Translations under genes and position numbers: made by a program
Shown here: in pieces, positions 57,480 through 64,000 of the stretch
Layout of the letters: each line of letters opens with the position of its first letter
How positions within the stretch are numbered: position 1 is the first letter of the stretch
The notes under the pieces: generated by a model
What the model was told of the DNA's origin: nothing
The model's input: only the letters and a program-made list of their open reading frames with translations
Databases searched by the model: none
NCBI GenBank assembly: GCA_015847255.1
Contig: JADLZK010008219.1
Span: 496,001-560,000, forward strand
Length of the DNA: 64,000 nt
Reading direction: 5' to 3'
Source of the DNA: Hyparrhenia diplandra
Taxonomy: Eukaryota > Streptophyta > Magnoliopsida > Poales > Poaceae

Positions 57480-58930
57480 AGCTCTCTTATTTCCTCCTTC
57501 GTGAGAACATGGTAAATATAATATATTTATTTTGGAGGCACCTTGAGGCTGCGCCGTCTCAGTCCTCCTCCGTGGAAGTTATGATAGAGAAAATGATAGA
57601 TTTACCCTTTTTTCTTTCTATACAAATAATAATTAATGTCAATAGTGGGTAATTTTTTTTTTAAAATAAATTAGACTACAGTAGCTTTCTAATTACCGTA
57701 AGGCATTAGTAAAAGTTTTTTAATTATCGTAAGACATTAGTTTTACTAATTTTTTAATAATATATTTACTTTATGCATTCTTCATATAATGGTAGATGTG
57801 GATTTTTTTTGTAAAACAAATAGATCCAGTATCTGTCAATAATTGACAATGATGGTTGGAATCTACCAACCAAAGGCTAGATGTTTCTAATTATTTTCTA
57901 ATGTACTTGGTTCAATTCATCTGGGGGCTCAATTAATTTTTTTTTATCAATGTATATATTTTATATGGTTATATATTATTTTTGAAAATTTACTCCACTT
58001 ACTTATGTTCCTCTACTAATAAAATACTCCAGTAACATGTTTATGGATTTTATGTGCATCATTAAATAACTTATGGCAATGTAATTCAAATATGATTTCT
58101 TGATCTGGAAAGTATTATTAAAGAATAATGTGTTTTAAAAGCAAGAAAATATAGGTAGACGGAGCGACCAAGAGTAGCATACCTGCAGGGGCTTGGTGGT
58201 GACATGGCACTCGTCGATGCCAACAATGTAGACAAAGATCTCGACGTCCGCCGAATGTCGCGCCTGAAGCAAGAGCAACGTACCTGTATCAAAAAGTAGC
58301 ATACTTATAGCTCCACCAATGCGTCGACAAATGATGCCAAGTGTAGCTGCGGGTATCTTTTAGATCTTGGTTAGTGGCTGTATGACCAACCTTGCATATT
58401 TAGGACATCGATTAGGCAACCGAAAGAATAACTACTACTCTAAAGAAACTCACCGATCAGGGAACGCCAAGAAACGGCAAGACTGATCTGCCATGAAACA
58501 GCAAGGATATATAACACACCGCAGGATTGAAAGGTCGTTTTACTTTACCTGATTCATCGAAGCTCAAGACGTCCCAGGACCTCCGCCGCCTGTCCTTAGT
58601 ACCACGTGAATTGGATGGGATAGTAATTTAACTTTTTTTTCCTTCTCAATTAGATCTCGGCGGCGGCCCATGGATAATACCACGTGACGTGAGATAGGAC
58701 AAGATGGCAACGTAATTAGATCTATTGTTAAACCCGAGAGGAATTCAATAATAGGATATTTTATAATGGTAGGTGGGTAATTTTCTTAAAAAACATAATA
58801 GATCTAATGGCTATTAATATCTATGGTTTTTAAATTAATGGCCAGATCTTTCACGATTATTTTGAGAATGTCTATAATTTTTCTCTTTTTTCTAGTACAT
58901 CGGTGAGAATTAACGTGGAGCCTCCGTTGG
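57480..58930. other. Intergenic, no recognised gene
   Basis: AT-rich with two less AT-rich patches (58,180-58,330 and 58,440-58,680). No frame with a recognised domain. Confidence 0.4.
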
Positions 58931-59290
58931 AGCCTCCAATTAGTAAGATGGTGATTTTACCCTCTTTTTTTAACTTTGCATTTTTACCCTCACTTTTTAA
59001 AACAAAACCTCCGTCTACCCCTCTTATTTAACACCGTCGGTCCATGTCATATTAAATGATGAAAAAGAAACAAAAAAGAAAGGGCATTTGGTGATTTTAC
59101 CCTTGCTTTTTAAGCGAAATGGTGATTTTACCCTTGTTTTTTTTACCTTTTAACACCGTTAGAGGGACTTAACAGAATAGGGGTAAATTCTCCCTTCGTT
59201 TTGAAATAACAGGGGGTAAAATCACAAAAAAAAAAAAAAACGAGGGTAAAATCAGCATGTAGCTTAAAACGAGGGTAAAAAAGCCAAAGC
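58930..59290. repeat. Diverged repeat with alternating 'ggtgattttaccct' and its complement
   Basis: 'ggtgattttaccct' occurs at least three times on plus, and 'agggtaaaat' occurs near the right end in the opposite sense. The outline is that of a decayed inverted-repeat element. Ends and class are not clear. Confidence 0.45.
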
Positions 59291-59689
59291 CTTTTTTTTT
59301 CTGATTCCATGTTTATTTCACGATAAGAGTAAAAATGATTTTTTTTTTAATAAACAGTAACTACAATTATTGCCTTTGGTGTTAACAGAAGCCGAGAGCG
59401 GTAATGCTAACTAACTATATGTCAAGCATGTCACGCACAGCATGGATGGTTGCATATCAGCATGTGTTGCCGCCGAGTACTGGTCATGAGTCAGACTAAC
59501 GATGGAATATGGATGGTCATCGATAGGTCCAGTGAGCCCGTGAGTCAACCCTTGACCAACTACGACCTTCTTAGGTCGCCGTCCAACTCTCCATGCATGC
59601 AAGCTACAGTACTGCTGCAGTTCCACATGCATGTAAAAAGAAAATGACGTTGCTGTGTGAGCAGTACCGACTGTCCCTTTCGTTATTGG

Positions 59690-59945
59690 CCCTCCTGCGC
59701 TGCTTGCATGCAGAATGGGTACATACTGCTTCCGACCGATCGATCGTCACACACACATGCATCTATGATCTATCGCCCGCCCCTCGTCAACGCGGAAGTC
59801 GTCTCGTCTTGTCTATACTGAGAATGAATCAACAAACACAAGCAGCAAGCCAACACACTCAACCACCGCTGTGGTGTACGTGTGGACTAGACTTTTTGGC
59901 GATTCAACACCGCGGCTGCTCCGATGGATATATTTAGATATAGAT
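59690..59945 (+). repeat. Dispersed duplicate, copy 2
   Basis: Matches 52240-52445 in ordered blocks (see that entry). It ends close to the left end of the CACTA element at 59964. Confidence 0.5.
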
Positions 59946-59963
59946 ACTCCGATCATCTGTTTG

Positions 59964-60924
59964 CCCTACTCCACAATTTTTTTTACAAGGCATTTCGGGT
60001 TTATAACCGTGACGGTTTTTCTTTAAAAAAAAAAACATCACGGCTCATTGAGGCCAACCAAGCTAGCCTGTGAGGCAGAAAAACGCCACGGTTAATCTAC
60101 TAACCGTGGCGGTTTTTGTATAAACCCCGCCACGGTTAAAGAGGCCAGCCCACCAGAAATTGGAAAAGTCCAAACTAGCCCGTTAACTGGTTGTCTGTAT
60201 ACATATAGCGAAGACAAACCCTAACCCTGAAGGGACCAACCCTCTCCTTTTCATCCTCAAATCCACTCCCAGGCGACAACACTCATCTCCACTCCCTCTC
60301 CTTTCCTCTCCTCAGATCCACTTCCCTCCCTCCTTCCTTTGTTGAGCTAGGCGATGGCGCTCCATCTTCCTCCCTCCCTGCTTCGTTGAGCAAGGCGGTG
60401 GTGAGCGCCGTGTGTCTAGGCGGGCAGCACGACGGGGCGTGTTCAGGCAGTGTATGTGGCAGTGCACATCCAGGCGGTGGGCGGCATAGCGTGGCGCCTC
60501 CAGGCGGCCAGCCATCGGCGCGGATCTCCTCCTCCTAGCGTGGGCTCTCCCTAATGGGATGTGGCCATCCCTCTCCGTCCAAGAGGCCGCCGGCGCCCCT
60601 TCCCCTCACGGTGGCCAGATCCGGCAAGGAGGGGCCCAATCCCCTCTCTCTCAAGCTCGCCGGTACTGGATCTGGCCCCGGCCCGGGCGGATCCATCCTC
60701 CTACCACGGCGGCAGCGGTGCTCCTTCCCATCGAAACCCAACGGCAAAGAAGCCCACATCCAGGCCCGTTAGAGTTTGGGATCCGGAGTTTCTATTTTTT
60801 TATTTGTTTACAAGATTAACCGTGACGGTTTTTCATCCACCAAAAACTGCCACGGTTAGCCTTTCGTTCATGGAAGTTACAAGCGGTTACAAAAACGCCA
60901 TGGTTAACAAATTGTGTAGTAGTG
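59964..60924. mobile_element. Non-autonomous CACTA-type element, 961 bp, with TTG target duplication
   Basis: The right end, in reverse, is 'cactactacacaatttgtta'; the left end is 'ccctactccacaattttttt'. Target duplication 'ttg' at 59961-59963 and 60925-60927. Subterminal repeats 'aaccgtgacggtttttc' and 'gccacggtta' occur at least seven times in both orientations near both ends, replacing the 'tttgccgagtg' motif of the other CACTA elements here. The GC-rich centre (60,340-60,780) has overlapping frames up to 129 codons that resemble a 5' UTR or first exon; it may be captured host sequence. Confidence 0.83.
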
Positions 60925-61735
60925 TTGGTCTGCTCTTTTCTGTCACATAAAAATTATCATTCTCCCTTCCCCGTAAGTCAAATATTAATATTACATAATT
61001 ATTATCATGAGATAGATGTATTTTATGATAAATTCATTCACACTTTCAAACATACGACATCCTTTCAACGCTTTGTAACTCAGCTACTTCCCCTCGTCCT
61101 AGGCCCCGTTTGGATCCGGCTGGATTCCGATTTTTTGAGAAAAAATCAACGCAGCTTCCAAACAGACCATGAATTCTAGAATTCGGTAGATGGATTGCAA
61201 AAATCCGGAATCCGGGACGGGGCGGCTTCGGGCGGATTTCGAGGGACATTTTACCGTTTTACCCCTCATCCTTTCGTCTCCGCTCACAATCCATCCGCCG
61301 CCCCGGCGCTCTTTCCCCGACGCCGCTCTCCGCTCCATCCGTCCGCCGCCGCGGCGCTCTTCCTCCGACGTCGTTCCGCTCCATCCGTCTGCTCGCCCTC
61401 GATAGCTCCATCTCCGGCGCCGACCTCCTCCGCCCAAGCGCCGCCCCAATCCCTCGCCCCGGCGTCCCCCGCCGGAAATCCAGCTCCCTCGATCCGCTCG
61501 CCCCCAGCAATCCATCCCGCCGCTCGCCCTCACCAAGCACCATCCACCATAGCCCCATGGACCACCAAGGCGTCGGCGGCAACCCCGACGTCTATTGGGA
61601 CTCCACGCGCCGGCCCCAAATCTTGGCACGGAGTTCTTCTCCGCCCCCAACAGCCTCCAGCGTCGGCTTCCTCGGACGCCGACCGCGGAGGTCTTCCTCG
61701 TCGCGATCCCGGCGACCTCGACCTCAACTCAGGCC

Positions 61736-63260
61736 ATGGACATCAACAACGGCTCCTCCTTCCTCGGCCTCCTCCGGTCGTCGTCGGCCCGGCTTGCTCG
61801 ACGACGACGACCTCCCACAACCGTTATCTTCGAGGTGGCCATGGCTCTAGTCTTCCACGGCCGAGGGAGTACTGGTCGGCCAGACCAACGGTGTCGCGAG
61901 GGGGCGACGACGCCGCCCTCGATCTTTGTCGGCGAACGTCCTCCCCGTCTTTGCCGGCCGCGCGCTGGGCACCGTCCGTCCGTCCGCCGTGCTGCAGGTC
62001 GCCCCTGCATCGTCCGTCCTCCTCTCGCCCCTACGCCTCGTCCATACCGTGCGCCTCGGCCAGCTGGAACCCGACCCAAGTCAGGTGGCACATGCACCAT
62101 TGCCGGAGATGGCGGCGTCCCTGCTGATGGCCATGACACGCCGCCGTCAAGTGTCCAGGATCCTCGGGCATGGGAGTGGAGTCAGAATCCATATGATGAA
62201 GAGGCCGACGACGATCCAGATGTTGAGGTCAGTAAACAATTTTTTTACAGTTCCAAAATTGTTTGCATTGAATTTTTTAAAGTTGCAAAATTGTTTGCAT
62301 TGAGAATAAAACAATCACGTTATGTTCCACTAGAGAGATGATGATGAACTATTTGACAAGGCCAACTGGGCCAGCAGCAAAAACAATGCGGCATTTTGTG
62401 ACATTTGTGTTGAAGAAATTAGCGCCGGCAATACTAGCAATGGAACCATGACTACTACGGGATACAAGAATTTAGCGGCCAAATTTCAAGAGAGGACAGG
62501 GCTGCGGCACTCCAAGATGCAACTGAAGAACAGATGGGATGCACTGAGGCGTCTATACACATTTTGGCTTTGGGCGAACAAACAAAGCGGACTTGGCCGG
62601 GCAAGGGGAACGGTCGTGGCACCTGACGAATGGTGGAAGAAGCACGCAAAGGTATTGGATGCCTATCCAGTCAGTTAATGTGCACTAGTCTCAAAATTGT
62701 TGACAGCTACCTATGTTAGTGTGCATTGATCTCTTTTTTTTTTGCAGCATGGCGAATGGAAGAGGCTCAGATATGGTCCTCCAGAGAATCTAGCCCAGCT
62801 TGAAATAATGTTTGATAATATTGCCGTGGATGGGTCATCTTCTTGCATACCTGGAGAAGAGACGAGTGAAAGCCAAGTCCAAGATGAGGATCACGGTGCC
62901 GGTGGAGATGTCAGTATGCGTGGCGCGAAGAGGGCAGCAAGCACAACTACAACAGCTACTAGTCCGAAGAAGAGGACTAAGAGCCCTATGGTGAAGGTCA
63001 TGAAAGGGATATGGGATACTATGCAAGCAACTAGCTCCATAGCACAGAAGGCACTCTAGGGGGACTATGCTGCAGAACAAATCAAAGAAGTGATGCGCTT
63101 GGTTGTGGAAAGTGGGGCAACAGAAGGAACCGATGAGCATTTCATGGCAACAAAATTGTTAGTCAAACCAGAGCACCGTGCAATGTTCCTCACGTTGAGC
63201 AGCAAAGAAGCCAGGCTAAATTGGTTGAAGAGATGGTGCTCGGAGAATAAAAAGAAGTAG
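61736..63260 (+). pseudogene. Myb/SANT-like (Myb_DNA-bind_3) ORF1 of the Harbinger element
   Basis: Inferred exons: 61736-62227, 62334-62651 and 62748-63260, with GT..AG borders ('gttgag|gtcagt', 'ccactag|agag', 'gcaaag|gtattg', 'tttgcag|catg'). Exon 2 gives the conserved domain: FDKANWASSKNNAAFCDICV, then GYKNLAAKFQERTGL, QLKNRWDALRRLYTFWLW and DEWWKKHAK. Exon 3 continues HGEWKRLRYGPPENLAQLE. An in-frame TAG at 63057-63059 stops it after 'SSIAQKAL', while the frame continues with family sequence (EGTDEHFMATKLLVKPEHRA) to a TAG at 63258. In PIF elements this protein assists nuclear import or binding of the transposase. Exon 1 is GC-rich and its start (61736 or an earlier frame from 61557, MDHQGVGG) is unsure. 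Confidence 0.72.
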
Positions 63261-63490
63261 AGAACTGTTATGCACTGCCACATAATGACCTGTATTATTA
63301 GTACTCCTATGCCCATGTGTTATGACCACTACTAGTACTCCTATGCTGATGTGTGCCATTACTAGTACTCGTATGCCCATGTATTCTAACTATGCTCATA
63401 TCATGTATTATGACCTATACTATTAATGTACTATGTGTGTTGCCTTATGGGAGTTTATGTCATGTTAATTGATTTTTTTGTGCACTGTAG

Positions 63491-64000
63491 ATGAACCCTT
63501 CTTCAAGTGATGACGATGAGAAATCTTCAAGTGATGACGATGATATGAAGAAGATTGCATTGAACCAGTTAGAGCTTGTGCAACAATGTGGAGCTGTGGC
63601 ATGCATGTTTGGTATGTACTACGACACTACTTTCATGCATAAAGTGAAGAATGTAAGAACTGGTCTCTCTGGATATGAGTGGGTCATGGCAACCCTTAGA
63701 AACCCAACTGCTTGCTACAACATGTTCAGAATGAGTAGTGAACTGTTTTACAAGTTACATGATGCATTGGTGTCCAAATATGAACTGAAGTCTAGTGAGA
63801 AGAGTACTTCTGTGACCTCTGTGGAGGCTTTGGCCATGTTTCTATGGGTTATTGGTGCACCACAGTCGGTGAGACAAACTGAAAATCGATTTGAGAGGTC
63901 AAGCGAGACAATCAGTAGAAAATTCAATGAAGTGTTGCGTAGTGTCTTTCGGATGTCCAAAGATATTGTGAAACCGATAGATCCGAGTTCAGGACAGTAC
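63491..64000 (+). CDS. PIF/Harbinger transposase (DDE_Tnp_4 type), N-terminal part
   Basis: An open frame of 170 codons from ATG 63491 to the window end with no stop. It starts with an acidic, repeated 'SSSDDDEKSSSDDDD', then GYEWVMATLRNPTACYNMFR, MSSELFYKLHDALVSKYELK, SVEALAMFLWVIGAPQSVRQ and FERSSETISRKFNEVLRSVF. These are the helix-turn-helix-like N-terminal region of plant PIF transposases. The catalytic DDE part would lie beyond the window. The ATG directly follows 'tgcactgtag', so an intron acceptor and an upstream exon are also possible. Unlike ORF1, no lesion is visible. Confidence 0.82.
   Translation, partial: MNPSSSDDDEKSSSDDDDMKKIALNQLELVQQCGAVACMFGMYYDTTFMHKVKNVRTGLSGYEWVMATLRNPTACYNMFRMSSELFYKLHDALVSKYELKSSEKSTSVTSVEALAMFLWVIGAPQSVRQTENRFERSSETISRKFNEVLRSVFRMSKDIVKPIDPSSGQY

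Larger units (their letters stand above)
61102..64000 (+). mobile_element. PIF/Harbinger DNA transposon, left part, cut by window edge
   Basis: Starts with a terminal-like 'ggccccgtttggatccggct' at 61102 and contains the two genes of this superfamily in the usual order: a Myb/SANT-like DNA-binding ORF and the DDE transposase ORF. The right end lies beyond the window. Target duplication not determinable. Confidence 0.78.

Noticed and set aside
61195..62127. 310-codon proline- and serine-rich frame
   Set aside because: It is out of frame with the Myb-like exon; it is the GC-rich first exon region of the Harbinger ORF1 read in a shifted frame.

Overview
The window is nuclear DNA of a grass, most likely a panicoid (sorghum, sugarcane, maize or Miscanthus type). 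This is inferred from a CC-NBS-LRR resistance gene cluster, group 2/3 pollen-allergen-like genes, CACTA ends carrying 'tttgccgagtg' motifs, tRNA-derived SINEs, Stowaway MITEs and GC-rich coding regions. There are no operons or bacterial features. Most of the sequence is transposons and their remnants.

Bases 1-21,930 hold a tandem array of three coiled-coil NLR genes, all on the minus strand and spaced about 7 kb apart. Unit A (1201-5031) has frameshifts at both ends. Unit B (9454-13344) is broken at only one place, which a possible 69-nt intron would remove. Unit C (15416-19268) has a clean LRR half and a heavily shifted NB-ARC half. Between them lie four copies of a GC-rich block, two relics of the NLR coiled-coil exon, an orphan leader relic and a LINE fragment.

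Bases 22,000-34,100 hold a second LINE tail, a RING-H2 (ATL-type) E3 ligase gene, and a large inverted repeat (arms about 1.8 kb, spacer 3.4 kb). Each arm carries one copy of a small secreted pollen-allergen-like gene, and each copy has a different frameshift. A CACTA element, a SINE and LTR-retrotransposon-like sequence fill the spacer. An intact third paralogue lies at 41525-41881 and also preserves the empty site of that CACTA insertion.

Bases 34,100-44,000 hold a SINE with a 14-bp target duplication, a complete 3.2-kb non-autonomous LTR retrotransposon, a short CACTA-like element, a RALF peptide hormone gene, a Stowaway MITE, the intact allergen-like gene and a Copia gag fragment.

Bases 44,100-50,800 hold two interleaved genes. 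One is a pentatricopeptide editing-factor gene resembling Arabidopsis MEF13, with many frameshifts. The other is a short PRKRIP1-like spliceosome protein gene. A repeated intron 3' end lies upstream of both, so they may share a promoter and leader exon.

Bases 50,900-64,000 are gene-poor: MITEs, short tandem repeats, AT-rich DNA, a 961-bp CACTA element with TTG target duplications, and the left part of a PIF/Harbinger transposon (Myb/SANT-like ORF followed by the transposase ORF) that runs off the right edge. Frameshifts recur in many coding regions, often in short homopolymers, so uncorrected long-read indels should be excluded before calling these genes dead.
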